NCBI GenBank assembly: GCA_037127315.1
Contig: JBBBDQ010001921.1
Span: 251,001-315,000 of the forward strand
Source: Ascarosepion bandense
Taxonomy: Eukaryota; Mollusca; Cephalopoda; Sepiida; Sepiidae
DNA: 64,000 nt
Direction of reading: 5' to 3'
How positions within the stretch are numbered: the first letter of the stretch is position 1; each line of letters starts with the position of its first letter. The translations under genes were made by a program, and so were the position numbers. The notes below the pieces were generated by a model that was given only the letters and a program-made list of their open reading frames with translations, ran no database searches and had not been told where the DNA came from. Shown piece after piece: positions 32,521 through 42,261 of this stretch.

Positions 32521-32590
32521 TGGATATAAAGTGTGGGATCAGTTCCATATTACAATCAATATATAAACTGACCCCTCACTTTGTGATCAC
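32521..32590. repeat. FB foldback, copy 4
   Basis: ATAAAGTGTGGGATCAGTT and AACTGACCCCTCACTTTGT arms. It joins RTE codons for WFYRS to RTE codons of earlier position (IRKHKDAFQELSKVL). Confidence 0.85.
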
Positions 32591-33350
32591 AGCAGTTTTT
32601 ATACATTTATATTCCTGAGATCCAAAAGCACAAAGATGCATTCCAGGAGCTGAGTAAAGTATTAAGAAACAGGATAATTTCACTAGAAGCAAAGAAGAGA
32701 GTACTGGACTGCTATGTGGTGTCAGTTCTTCAATATGGCAGTAAATTGGAGTAGATAGACTAAACTATCGCCCGGTTCACACTCCACCCACATCTATTGA
32801 ACAGGTGAAGAGGCTCATCCTTTGTTTCCTGTTTAGGATGCAGTTTCCGGTTTTCTCTTTTCTGATCTTTTCACTCCTATGTAGCCCCCCGCACATCAGT
32901 GGCATTATTGCCTTGCTTGGGGTGATATGATTTAAAAAAAAAAAAAAAAAATGCCGGGCAATCTCATTGAACATGAAGGAAAGACTTGAAGCAACTGAAA
33001 TGTGAATATCATGAAGTGAACACGTGAGCAATGATGAGGTTTGGGAAAGGATGAAAACAAAAAGGAAATTAATGTTGAGCATCAGGAAAAGACAAGTAAA
33101 GTTCCTGGGACATATAACGAAGAAGGTGGGATTGGAGAATCTGATACTCAAAGGCCAGATACTGGGAAAGAGAGACAGGGGAAAGCAATGAGTAACAAAC
33201 TTGATGGGCCTAAGCAAGTGGATGGCAGAGTGGGGTCTGGGTGGTGTAACAGGAGAAATCTTGCTAAGAGCCACCAGGGATAGGGAGACATGGAAGACCA
33301 TGATCACCCACATCCTGAAAGGACATGGCACATAGAAGAAGAAGAAGAAA
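32591..33350 (+). pseudogene. RTE C-terminus with SINE-C inserted
   Basis: Starts after the FB at GAGATCCAAAAGCACAAAG (IRK.KDAFQELSKVLR). It is interrupted at 32746-32957 by SINE-C, then continues (SLNMKERLEATEM, ...EVWERMKTKRKLMLSIRKRQ in mixed frames) to the 3' end with GAAGAAGAAGAAAG at about 33346. Confidence 0.82.
32746..32957 (+). mobile_element. SINE-C with LINE-J tail
   Basis: Head TTGGAGTAGATAGACTAAAC, CCCGGTTCACACTCCACCC (box B-like), body GAACAGGTGAAGAGGCTCAT, then a LINE-J 3' terminus (CCTATGTAGCCCCCCGCACA, CCTTGCTTGGGGTGATATGA) and A(17). Sharing of a LINE tail is how many SINEs are mobilised. The partner here would be LINE-J. It sits inside an RTE. The head is the unit of the tandem array at 58896-59788. 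Confidence 0.8.
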
Positions 33351-33354
33351 GAAT

Positions 33355-33388
33355 GTAATGTAATGTAATAGATACATGTAAACAAAAT

Positions 33389-33419
<31 letters not shown>

Positions 33420-33420
33420 G
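33355..33420. repeat. (GATA)n microsatellite
   Basis: About eight perfect GATA units at 33389-33418, preceded by TGTAATGTAATG repeats. Confidence 0.9.
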
Positions 33421-33550
33421 GGATTTTCTAAGCACTCTTTAGATGCGGCACAAGGCCAGAATTATGGAACACTAAACTTGCAACTTAGTTGTAACTGGTT
33501 CAAGCGAGACAAGCTTGCTAACTATTACACCACGTCAAAGAGCCCAAGAT
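33421..33550 (-). repeat. tRNA-like SINE unit in a GATA tract
   Basis: Minus strand: GTGGTGTAATAGTTAGCAAG, GCTTGTCTCGC, and a degraded box B. It matches the tandem units at 26681-27115 (GATGCGGCACAAGGCCAG). GATA repeats flank both sides. Confidence 0.65.
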
Positions 33551-33950
33551 AGATAGATAGGAATGTATTTTAACAGATAGATATAAACAAAATTAGATAA
33601 GAATATAGTTAAATTGAAAGATATGAACAAAATTAGATAGGTAGGAATGTAATTTAATAGATATATATGAATAAAATTAAATAGGAATATAGTTTAATAT
33701 AAAGAAATGAACAAAATTAGGAATATTGTTAAATAGAAAGATATGAGCAAAATTAGATAGGAATGTAGTTTAATAGAAAGATATGAAAAAAATTAGATAG
33801 GAATATAGTTTAATAGATATTAGCAAAATTAGATAGATAAGAATATAGTTAAATAGAAAGATATGAGCAAAATTAGATAGGAATGTAGTTAAATAGATAG
33901 ATATGAATAAAATTAGATATGAATGGTGTGTAATAGATATGAACAGATTG
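33551..33950. repeat. ~40-bp minisatellite
   Basis: About ten irregular units of AATTAGATAGGAATATAGTT plus AATAGAAAGATATGA, decaying from the neighbouring GATA tract. Confidence 0.85.
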
Positions 33951-34511
33951 TGAGACAATGTGGAAAAGATATTTAATGATCATGCATTTCAATTCTGTTC
34001 ATAATATTAGTTTGTGTGTCTTCAGGTCAGAATTGTCATTTATGTGAGCAGACTGTAATAAATGGATATGGACAGACTTAGTTAGATATGAATAAACAGG
34101 AATTGTTTGTATATTGGAAGATGATAACAATCTGAATCAGGAGCTCCAAATGACTCAGAGGGAAAGATTTTGATAATTGAAGTTTTCTGTTTTATCCCTA
34201 ACAGAAGTGAATATTTTCAGGTTAAAATATGGAAACGACAATAACAGGTACATTATTAACCAAGGCATAAGGCATGACATCTGAATAGGCAATGTGGGTT
34301 ACAAACTGTCAGGTTAGAAGAATGGCAAATGACAACCCAGATTATATGGTGTGCATGCGGTTGTCCGCGTAATCATTCTGGTGGGCTTGTGAGTTGCACA
34401 CCTGTCGAGAGTTGCAGGTAATTACAGGTGAAGACATGAAACGTTTGACAAGCCCCAAGTTTACAGTGGACTAAGTTTACCAACCTGACTTTCAGGATTG
34501 TGAGTAATTCA

Positions 34512-34512
<1 letters not shown>
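33951..34512. other. Unassigned gap
   Basis: Nothing recognised. AT-rich. Confidence 0.5.

Positions 34513-34580
<68 letters not shown>
34513..34580. repeat. (CA)n microsatellite
   Basis: About 34 uninterrupted CA units. An apparent poly-VC frame on the complement is a by-product. Confidence 0.99.
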
Positions 34581-34582
<2 letters not shown>

Positions 34583-34639
34583 GTGCGATGGATAAATTGT
34601 CGTCCAAATTATGTGCAATAATGAAAATAATACTGACAT

Positions 34640-35085
34640 CTTTTTTTAGCAGATATACTCACCAAAGTCAGACAAAAATATATTGAAATACAAAAGTAAA
34701 ATTATTCAATAAAATTTGCTGTTGGCTTCAACCATGGTCTCCAGACTACTTCAGAATCACCTGCAACTCTTCTGGACAGTTTTCTTTGTTTACTTTTGTG
34801 AATGTTCCCATAATCATTGTTTTCAGTTCATCATTGGTGTTGCAAGAAATTTTGTTGGTCGTTTGCACAACTGCGCCCCACACATCATAATCAAAAGGGT
34901 TGCAGTTTGGGGAGTTGGGTGGTCATTTCCAAATTTCTGGCAAAGTGAATTGCAACATGGTGCTCTTTTTCTCACAAAATGTGCCCAACTAACCCTACTA
35001 TACTGGGCAGTTGACAAAATCAAAAACAAACAACACGCATATGCACAATTAAGAATATAATACTCACCCATCACACCCTGTAAAT
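34640..35085 (-). pseudogene. Mariner-type transposase remnant
   Basis: Minus-strand translation in mixed frames, with stops, gives GNDHPTPQTATL, then CGAQLCKRPTKF (for the WG..V....N segment) and, further on, NKENCPEELQVILKQ. That order matches the C-terminal LDY.VWG region of a mariner-like transposase. The outer right part (CAGGGTGTGATGGGTGAGTA on the minus strand) may be a terminal repeat. It is a short, deleted copy. Confidence 0.5.
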
Positions 35086-35141
35086 TCCCTGTGAACAGTG
35101 GTCAACTAAGTTTCATGTGTGCTCCCACAGACATGAGAAAG

Positions 35142-36115
35142 TTTCATGGTCATCAGCAAAAAAGGCAGCCCAAAATGCCAAATACAGGTGAAGGACATTA
35201 AAATCAAGCAGGTACAAAAATTTAAATGCCTGGGAAGTGTTCTAAGAGAAAACGGAAAGTGCGACACAGAGATCCGAAGGTGAATTGGCATGGTGAAGGA
35301 AGCGTTCCAGAAGATTAGTAAGGCATTAAAAAACCGGACAGTGTTGCTAGAAACAAAGAGGAGAGTACTAGATTGCTAGATGCTGTCAGTTCTTCAATAT
35401 AGCAGTGGATGCTGGGCAATATCATCGAAGATGAAGGAAAAACTTGAAGCAACTGAAATGTGGTTCTAAAGAAGCATACTGGATATAAAGTGGGGGATCA
35501 GTTCCATATTAAAATCAATATATAAACTGACCCCTCACTTTGTGGTCACATCATTTTCTATACATTTATATTCCTGAGATCCAAAAGCACAAGGATGCAT
35601 TCCAGGAGCTGAGTAGAGTATTAAGAAACAGGACAATGTTGCTAGAAAGAAAGAGGAGAGTACTGGATTGCTATGTGTAGTCAGTTCTTCAATATGGCAT
35701 TGAATGCTGGACAATATCTTCGAAGATGAAGGAAAAACTTGAAGCAGCTGAAATGTGGTTCTACAGAAGGATGTTTTGAATATCATGGATCGAGCATGTG
35801 AGCAATGATGCGGTATTGGAAAGGATGGAAACAAAAAGAAAATTAATACTGAGCATCAGGAAGAGACAGCTAAAGTTCCTGGGACATGCAATGAGGAAGG
35901 AGGGTTTGGAGAACCTGATACTCATAGGCCAGATAAAGGGGAAAAGAGACAGGGGAAAGTAGCAGATAATATGTTAGAAGGACCTACTCAGGTGGATGGC
36001 AGCACACGGGTTGCATGGTGCAACAGGAGAAAACATTCTAACAGCCACGAGGGATAGGGAGACCTGGAAAGCTATGATCGTCTATGTTTTGAAAGGACAG
36101 GGTGCATAAAAGAAG
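35142..36115 (+). pseudogene. RTE with FB and repeated segment
   Basis: First part (35142-35465): VKDIKIKQVQKFKCLGS-like, then REVRRRIGMVKEAFQKI. After the FB (35479-35550) it restarts at GAGATCCAAAAGCACAAGGA and runs to EMWFYRRMF, RKRQLKFLGHAMRKEGLENL and a GAAGAAGAATATAAA end. The composite junction is identical in form to those at 32521 and 45593. Confidence 0.85.
35479..35550. repeat. FB foldback, copy 5
   Basis: Arms ATAAAGTGGGGGATCAGTT and AACTGACCCCTCACTTTGT with loop CCATATTAAAATCAATATAT. Confidence 0.88.
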
Positions 36116-37109
36116 AAGAATATAAAAACTCTGCCTGTTAATGTAGCACGTAGCACTGACCTATTGTTCTAGAAGAGTGTTCAGTCGTGAAGATTATCTT
36201 TTATAAATTTTGACACTATGGAAATAGGAATCAGCATTGCTGGGTGACGGCTTCATGCCAAAAGTGATCATCAGACCATGTGTCAGTGTTACTTCAGCTG
36301 GCCCTGTATATAGGTCACTGGGTGATTAAGGTAATTGGAGGCAAAGAGGGTATCATTACTTCATGTTTTCTTTTTTGTTTAAAGCTAATGCTTTAGGTCG
36401 TTTGTAGTTATGACCTTTAAGTTATTTTACTGATATATTTATTTAATATTTTTTATTATTTTTTCACATCTTTTACAAACTATCTGTTATGGTGAAACAA
36501 ACCTATTCCTTAGATAATGGATTCTCCCTCCTATATTAATAAGAGTTAACAGATTCCTTAGATAATGGATTCTCCCTCCTATATTAATAAGAGTTAACAG
36601 GAAGTTAACTCGAGAAGTTCTTGGGAAGTTCTTAGGAGTTCTAGAGAGTTCTTTGGAGTTCTATTGGAGTTCAGTAGAACTACAAGGCAGTTGATATTAG
36701 TCAGCAGTTAGCCAAATACTAAGGATTCAGCTTACAGTAAAAGATTACTAAATTCCTTACATTTTGGGTGCTTTAAGTCGATTAGAATCCAACATAGCAT
36801 GATTATAACCTTCAGTGCGAAAACTACTCGACAACGCCATCACAACAGGACTTTATTGCCAACAATTTCTTCAAGTCCAGAGTATTACAAATTCTTAAGC
36901 AGGCAACATGCTATTCTCGAGACTGTCAATGGCACGCTATGCAAAATATACTCAAGAAAAAATAAGATATTTAGGATGGGAGATTGTTTCACATCTGCCG
37001 TACTCATCAGATTTAGCTTAAAAAAGTTTTCATTTTTTTTATTACTAATGCAAGTTATCATTATTTACAGAGTTGTTTGAGGTGAAATGAGTAAAAAAAA
37101 GAAAAAGAA
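36116..37109. other. Unassigned, with a 48-bp tandem duplicate
   Basis: 36505-36552 (ATTCCTTAGATAATGGATTC...AGTTAACAG) is repeated at 36553-36600. After it come several GGAGTTCT copies. The stretch before ATTTTGGGTGC (36763) could be an LTR with a primer site behind it, but I see no matching LTR or pol sequence. A 93-codon frame at 36799 has no recognised family. Confidence 0.35.
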
Positions 37110-37290
37110 AAAGAAGTATTTTTGTCGTTCATGTCTCCAACACAACAATACAACCAAATAATAAATAATACTCATGTTTCCACATCTTGGTGTTTCTCAT
37201 TTTGACAAGTATTTTTGTATATATAAAAATTAGGGGGTTTATAATTATTTCCTTGGGCTTATAACTCTAGTACACTTGATATTTTATGCT
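37110..37290 (+). repeat. Repeat R, copy 1
   Basis: TTCCACATCTTGGTGTTTC, then TGACAAGTATTTTTGTATAT, then GGGGGTTTATAATTATTTCC. Related copies at 39585-39705 and 41808-41945. Confidence 0.8.
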
Positions 37291-37957
37291 CTACTCAGTC
37301 TTTGGAATGCATCCTTGGCCGTGCCAACACACCTTTGGATCTCGTTGTCTCACTTTGTGTCCTCAGAATACTTCCTAGGTACTTAAATTTCTGTACCTGG
37401 TTGATTTTTGTGTCCCCAACCTGTAGTTGGTATTTTGGGTCACTTTTTTTTCTTTTAGTTTATGTTTTATCCTTTTCATTTCCATCCTATCCAAAACCTC
37501 GTTGTTTCTAACATGTTTGGTCCATGATATACTCAGCATCCTTCTGTAGAACCACATTTCAGTTGCTTCATTTTTTTTTATCTTTGATGAGATTGTCCAG
37601 TATTTGCTGCCATATTGAAGGACAAACATCACATAACAGTTCCGTACTCTCTTTTTCGTGTCCAGTAAAATTTTCCTGTCTCTCAATGTTCTACTCAGTC
37701 TTTGGAATGCATCCTTGGCCGTGGCAACACACCTTGGAATCTCATCGTCTCACTTTGTGTCCTCAGAATACTTCCTAGGTACTTAAATTTCTGTACCTGG
37801 TTGATTTTTGTATCCCTGACCTGTAGTTGGCATTTTGGGCTTCTTTTTTATTCTGATGATCATGTGTTCAGTTTTTCTTGTAGTTTTTCTTTAAACATTT
37901 CTTCTCGCTTTCCTTTGCTACCGTCTGTAGGAAGTTTTGTAGTTTCCATCCCATGTG

Positions 37958-38075
37958 GCTTACGACTATCACGTTGAATACACCGGTTCTCGCTTGCTCA
38001 CCCAAGTTAAGCAACGTTGAGCCTGGTCAGTACTTAGATGGGTGACCGCTTGGGAATACCAGGTGCTGAAAGCGT
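37958..38075 (+). rRNA. 5S rRNA-like unit 1
   Basis: Matches 5S rRNA along its whole length: CACGTTGAATACACCGGTTC, AAGTTAAGCAACGTTGAGCC (internal box A), TTAGATGGGTGACCGCTTGG and GGAATACCAGGTGCTG. Substitutions are scattered. Placement inside a SINE-like block argues for a 5S-derived repeat rather than a working gene. Confidence 0.75.
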
Positions 38076-38093
38076 ATAGTGACAGATGTGCGT

Positions 38094-38213
38094 GCTTATG
38101 GCCTATCACGTTGAATACACCGGTTCTCACTCGATCACTGAAGTTAAGCAATGTTGAACCTGGTCAGTACTTAGATGGGTGACTGCTTGGGAATACCAGG
38201 TGCTGTAAGCGTT
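38094..38213 (+). rRNA. 5S rRNA-like unit 2
   Basis: Full length, TATCACGTTGAATACACCGG to CCAGGTGCTGTAAGCG. Box A region reads AAGTTAAGCAATGTTGAACC. Separated from unit 1 by about 18 bp. Confidence 0.75.
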
Positions 38214-38218
38214 TATTG

Positions 38219-38338
38219 ACTTATGGTCATATCACATTGAATACACCGGTTCTTACTTGATCCCCGAAGTTAAGCAACATTGAGCCTGGTCAGTACTTAG
38301 ATGGGTGACCGCTTGGGTATACCAGGTGCTGTAAGTGT
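38219..38338 (+). rRNA. 5S rRNA-like unit 3
   Basis: Full length, ATATCACATTGAATACACCG to CCAGGTGCTGTAAGTG, only about 5 bp after unit 2. The following bases (ATAGTGATGGATGTGCGTTG) run straight into the SINE-A head. The same ATAGTGA..GATGTGCGT follows unit 1. Confidence 0.75.
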
Positions 38339-38345
38339 ATAGTGA

Positions 38346-38500
38346 TGGATGTGCGTTGTGGTGCAGTGGATATTGGCTCGGAAAGAGAAATCGGTGAGCC
38401 GAGTTTGAATTTTTGTTGAATACCCTGCATTCACTTAAGCACTGGTACCCTTGGTAAAGGTATTAATCCATCCCTTCCCTCCAGTTATGGGTTAAATAAC
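38346..38500 (+). mobile_element. SINE-A 5' half, fused to 5S units
   Basis: GTGCGTTGTGGTGCAGTGGA, then TCGGTGAGCCGAGTTTGAAT and GGTATTAATCCATCCCTTCC. It stops after GGGTTAAATAACAAG, before the 3' half of SINE-A. Confidence 0.85.
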
Positions 38501-38702
38501 AAGGGTAGGACTTGGGGACCCTTCCCTTAAAAACAAATCCCAATGAATCTTGATACTTGAAAAAAAAATCTATTACTAGACACAAAAACTTATATAAACA
38601 ACAATAAATTGTTGTAAGAAAAAGGTATTACCAGCAATAAATAAATAAAATTTAGTTGGCAATAAATGACCTGCCGAGGTTGATATGCCATAAAAACAAA
38701 AC
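38501..38702 (+). mobile_element. SINE-B-like tail completing the composite
   Basis: After unrecognised sequence (CTTGGGGACCCTTCCC) there is AAAAAGGTATTACCAGCAAT, then GGCAATAAATGACC and GAGGTTGATATGCCATAAAA. This is the terminus used by SINE-B at 24312 and 39290. The RTE resumes directly after. Confidence 0.7.
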
Positions 38703-38869
38703 AACTAGTCAACATATTTTCTGTGTCTGCTGTTATCATTATATCATCTGTGTATTTTATATTGTTCAGATTGTGGTCTCCAGTAACAAATTATGACATA
38801 ATTTCTAGTTCTCTCAGAATTGCTTCTCTGTAAAGAACATACAAGAAAAACTGTATACATTTCACTTCT

Positions 38870-39300
38870 ATCCTGGGCATGACAGTAAACTGCATCCAGC
38901 AGCAAGGCCTCTGATTAGGAGATTGTGAGGAGCATGGAACCACCTCTTAATTGCTGTTGTTACCAGGTCCACTCTGACCTGGAGTGGTAGCACCTGTTAG
39001 AGTCCCAGCTATGGGCAAATAGTTAACCCCCAAACTGGGGTCAAAATGCTATAAAAGTATTCAACAAAACTTTTTTGAATAAAAAAACGTTACAAACAAA
39101 ACTTTTTTGAATAAAAAGACATTACCAACAAAACTTTTTTGAATAAAAAGACATTACCAACAAAACTTTTTTGAATAAAAAAATATAAACAAACAAAAAC
39201 AATAAAACAAATGAATTAATAAAACAAATCAAAACAATTTTCAGCATTAAATGAGGGTTGATATGCTGGTTAAATAAATCAACCAACCAACCAACCAACA
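38870..39300 (+). mobile_element. SINE-B, complete
   Basis: Core with GCATCCAGCAGCAAGGCCTC, GTGGTAGCACCTGTTAGAG and TCAAAATGCTATAAAAGTAT. Four tandem units follow (AACAAAACTTTTTTGAATAA, period about 31 bp), then TTTTCAGCATTAAATGAGGG, TTGATATGCTGG and CCAACCAACC. Confidence 0.8.
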
Positions 39301-39374
39301 TTTCACTTATTCTTTATTTGTTCATTCTGTAAAATTCTTATCTACATTTGAACCCCAAACTCAGTATTTACTCT

Positions 39375-39568
39375 CTTCTATTTGCTTGCTTCCGTGATTG
39401 CTACAATCTCCAAAAATTTAAATGCAATGTCAATTGCCATCTTCTATTTTCTTGAATACCGTTTATCTTTTCTCTTTTTCTCAATACCCGCTGTACCCAG
39501 TCTTTTCACTCACTGTAACCACCTTAGCAATAGTTGCTTGGAGTGAAATTATTAAGAAAAAAAAGGAG
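39375..39568 (+). mobile_element. LINE-J 3' end fragment
   Basis: CAATCTCCAAAAATTTAAATG codons in two stretches, GTCAATTGCCATC, then a diverged terminus (CTTAGCAATAGTTGCTTGGA, GTGAAATTATTAAG, A8). A divergent subfamily similar to the fragment at 61926-62092. Confidence 0.75.
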
Positions 39569-39584
39569 CATCTTTTGTCTTTTA

Positions 39585-39705
39585 TGTCGCCAACACGACA
39601 ATACCACCAGATAATAAATATCACTTGTACAGTTTCCACATCTTGGTGTTTCTCATTTTGACAAGTAGTTTTGTATATATAAATGTGAAGGGGTTTATAA
39701 TTATT
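39585..39705 (+). repeat. Repeat R, copy 2
   Basis: Shares TTTCCACATCTTGGTGTTTC and TTTGTATATATAAATG with copy 1 at 37110. Confidence 0.8.
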
Positions 39706-39709
39706 CATG

Positions 39710-40520
39710 CACAAATTTGATTTTTTTGTTTTTCTAATTTTTTATTTATCCTATAAAATCAAAAAGAAAATACAAGACAGTATATAACAAGAAAATTAAG
39801 AACCAAATATAATGATATTTTAAAATTGTTTTGTTTTAAAAGTACTAATTTGGTGATAATGTAGCATAGGGAGCTCGTTAATTTGGCCTTGTGTCATACT
39901 TAACCGAAATCCCTCCAGCTCACAAGTTTTATGCAGAATTATCATCAGAATTATTATCGTGTTTTAATCAGAAGTTTCGTTGTCGACAGGTTGGAATATG
40001 TGGAACTGTGTGGAATAGCGTAAGAAGAATAAAATATACATTTTGCATTTTAAAATAGAAATTTATTAAAAGGAGGAATAACAAGAATTCATAGAAATTA
40101 ATGTTCAATGAGAAAGTTAAGGGTATCAAGAGTTCGTACAAAATGTTTGTAGTCGTAATTGTTGAAAGAGATAAAGAGAAAGAGAAAGAGGACAATGTCT
40201 GTGTCACTTGAAGTTGAAGTTTCATTTTTAGATGTTTGTCTCGTGGCTCCCATCTCTCTCTGACTGACTGACTCTGATGAAGTCCTTTTATTGTAATCTA
40301 GATTTTTCGCACTTACTCGGAACGTCCATTTTGATCTTGTAAGTTGCTCCTATTCTTCAAAAATCATTTTAGCACCTACTTGTGAAATCTGGTTTTGATT
40401 TTTTTTGTTAAGCACATGGTCAATCCTTTTTCTATTTGGGAAAACCAGGATTTTACACGTCATTAGGAATTTTTGTAAAAGTGAAGAAGGTTGATTTTTT
40501 TAATTAATTTCTTATCTGAA
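39710..40520. other. Unassigned sequence
   Basis: Several short ORFs, none recognised. AT-rich. No repeat match in the window. Confidence 0.5.
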
Positions 40521-40524
40521 GGAA

Positions 40525-40785
40525 TTCAGCTGAGTTAGAATTCCAGTTGAATTCCTTGTATTCACTTACACAGAAATACCCTTGGAAAAGGTATTAATCA
40601 ATCTCTTCCCTCCAGTTATGGGTTAAATAATAGAACAGATTGGGTTCTATAGCCTTGGTCGGCAACCAGTCTACCGCAGAAAGCAAGGCAACTTACTGCG
40701 CGATAATTTTCTGCTCGGTCAGTCATGTCTCTTTCGAGACATGATTGCAAAGCGTATATCATGTTTGGCACTTAACTGACTTATC
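40525..40785 (+). mobile_element. SINE-A lacking its outer head
   Basis: Begins near box B (GAGTTAGAATTCCAGTTGAA) and continues through GGCAACCAGTCTACCGC to GGCACTTAACTGACTT. Confidence 0.88.
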
Positions 40786-41378
40786 CGATACAATAATACC
40801 TGACAAAATTAATGGAATTTTAAGGAAAAAATTGTTAAAAGCTACAGTTCTTGCTTGATTATCTACGTCTTGATTTTCCAGTCTTTGGTTAAAGAGGGGA
40901 AACACTACAATACAACCAGATAAATTCAGATGTGCATTTTTGAAACTTATTCACTCCAATGCAATGAAATGCTTTCTAATTTTACTGTGAAACCAATAAA
41001 ATGTAAACGCAAATTCTACTCCAGCAGCTTCTTTTCTCACACTTCCCACTTGTGGAATTCCTTTCTGTTTACTTGCTTCCCCGACAGTTACAATCTCCAA
41101 GAATTCAATTGTAAAGTCAAAATTCATCTTCTATCTCACTAACCTACATCCTCTCTCTCTCACTCTCTCTCTCTCTCTCTCTCTCATGCTTCTTTTTTAG
41201 TCCACTCCACTCTCATCAGTATTCTCATCCTTCTCTTACCCACTTCCTGACACCCTCTATAACCTGTCACTCTTTCTCATAACTTTCCTCCAATGTAACC
41301 CCCTGCAAAACAGTGGCAGTAAAATGCCTTGCTTGGGACGATTTGATTATAAAAATAAAGGATTTCTATACTATTATA

Positions 41379-41456
41379 ATGTGGATATATAAAGTGGGGG
41401 ATCAATTCTAAATTACAATCAATATAAAAACTGATCCCTCACTTTATGGCCACATT
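41379..41456. repeat. FB foldback, copy 6 (LINE-J)
   Basis: AATGTGGATATATAAAGTGG on the left, ACTTTATGGCCACATT on the right. The arms pair over about 28 bases. Confidence 0.9.
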
Positions 41457-41603
41457 AATCTTTCTCTTACCCACTTCCTGACACCCCTGTAACCTGTCAC
41501 TCTTTCTCATAACTTTCCTCCTATGTAACCCCCTGAAAAATAGTGGCAGTAAAAAGCCTTGCTTGGGACAATATGATTTTAAAGAAAAAATTTTCTATAC
41601 TAT

Positions 41604-41680
41604 TATGTGGATATAAAGTGGGGGTTCAATTCTACATTACAATCAATATATAAATTGATCCCTCACTTTATGGCCACATT
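41604..41680. repeat. FB foldback, copy 7 (LINE-J)
   Basis: ATGTGGATATAAAGTGGGGG left, TCACTTTATGGCCACAT right. Confidence 0.9.
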
Positions 41681-41807
41681 CATTCTTCTCTTACCCACTT
41701 CCTCTATAACCTGTCACTCTTTCTCATAAATTTCCTCCTATGTAACCCCCTGCACAACAGTGGCAGTAAAATGCCTTGCTTGGGGCGATATGATTCTTAA
41801 AAGAAAT

Positions 41808-41945
41808 ACTTGTTTTGTTGTTTTCCTATCCTGCTGTTTTTCATTTTCACAAGTATTTTTGTATATATAAATATTTAGGGGGTTTATAATTATTTACTCA
41901 GCCTTATAACTCCCCTACACTCTATATTTCATGCATGAAATAAAT
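41808..41945 (+). repeat. Repeat R, copy 3
   Basis: CACAAGTATTTTTGTATATA, GGGGGTTTATAATTATTTAC and CCTTATAACTCCCCTACACT. It begins where the third LINE-J terminus ends. Confidence 0.8.
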
Positions 41946-42261
41946 TAAATATATTATTGATTCCACTGTGTATACTCTGTTTTTCTTTTGCATTTTAAAG
42001 CATTTATTATTTTTCTTCAGACAGACATTCTGCCTGTTATTTACAGATTAGAATTCTTTTCTTTCTTTTTTTTTTCCGGCCGAAAATTTCGTGGCTAGTT
42101 AAGCAGCCAATGAACTGTGATCAGAAATGAAAACAATTTCTTAAATTGTGTTTACCTCTTCCATCATCAGTGAATACGAGCATGTTCTAAAGGAGAAAGA
42201 AGGACACAAGACAACAAAACCAGAATTGCTGCAGAACTTATATAAAGTTAAATCTTGCACA
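41946..42261. other. Unassigned gap
   Basis: Nothing recognised. Confidence 0.5.

Larger units (their letters stand above)
37291..38860 (-). pseudogene. RTE copy split by a composite insert
   Basis: The upstream part (38860 to 38703) reads REAILRELEIMS, then HNLNNIKYTDDIMITADTE with a YTDD catalytic box. The reading resumes at 37957 (NFLQTVAKESEKKCLKKNY) and goes on through IKQVQKFKYLGSILRTQ to WFYRRMLSISWTKHVRNNE. A ~150-bp segment (CTCAGTCTTTGGAATGCATC onward) occurs twice, at 37291 and 37692, an internal duplication. Insert: 37958-38702. Confidence 0.85.
40975..41810 (+). mobile_element. LINE-J with triplicated 3' end and FBs
   Basis: ORF2 C-terminal codons (NFTVKPIKCKRKFYSSSF, RLWNS-like) lead to a normal 3' region with (CT)n at 41150-41185. 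The terminus (CCTTGCTTGGGACGATTTGA) at about 41350 is followed by an FB foldback. A second copy of the last ~130 bp follows (ACCCACTTCCTGACACC to GCCTTGCTTGGGACAATATG), then another FB, then a third copy ending at about 41810. Period about 225-235 bp. Confidence 0.88.

Noticed and set aside
34373..34639. Frame with long VCVCVC run
   Set aside because: Produced by the (CA)n microsatellite.
36960..37015. Hammerhead-like CTGATGA...GAAA on minus strand
   Set aside because: Stem I cannot form and stem II has only wobble pairs.
37958..38338. Functional 5S rRNA gene cluster
   Set aside because: Spacers of 5-18 bp, sequence differences between units, fusion to SINE-A and location inside an RTE argue for 5S-derived repeats.
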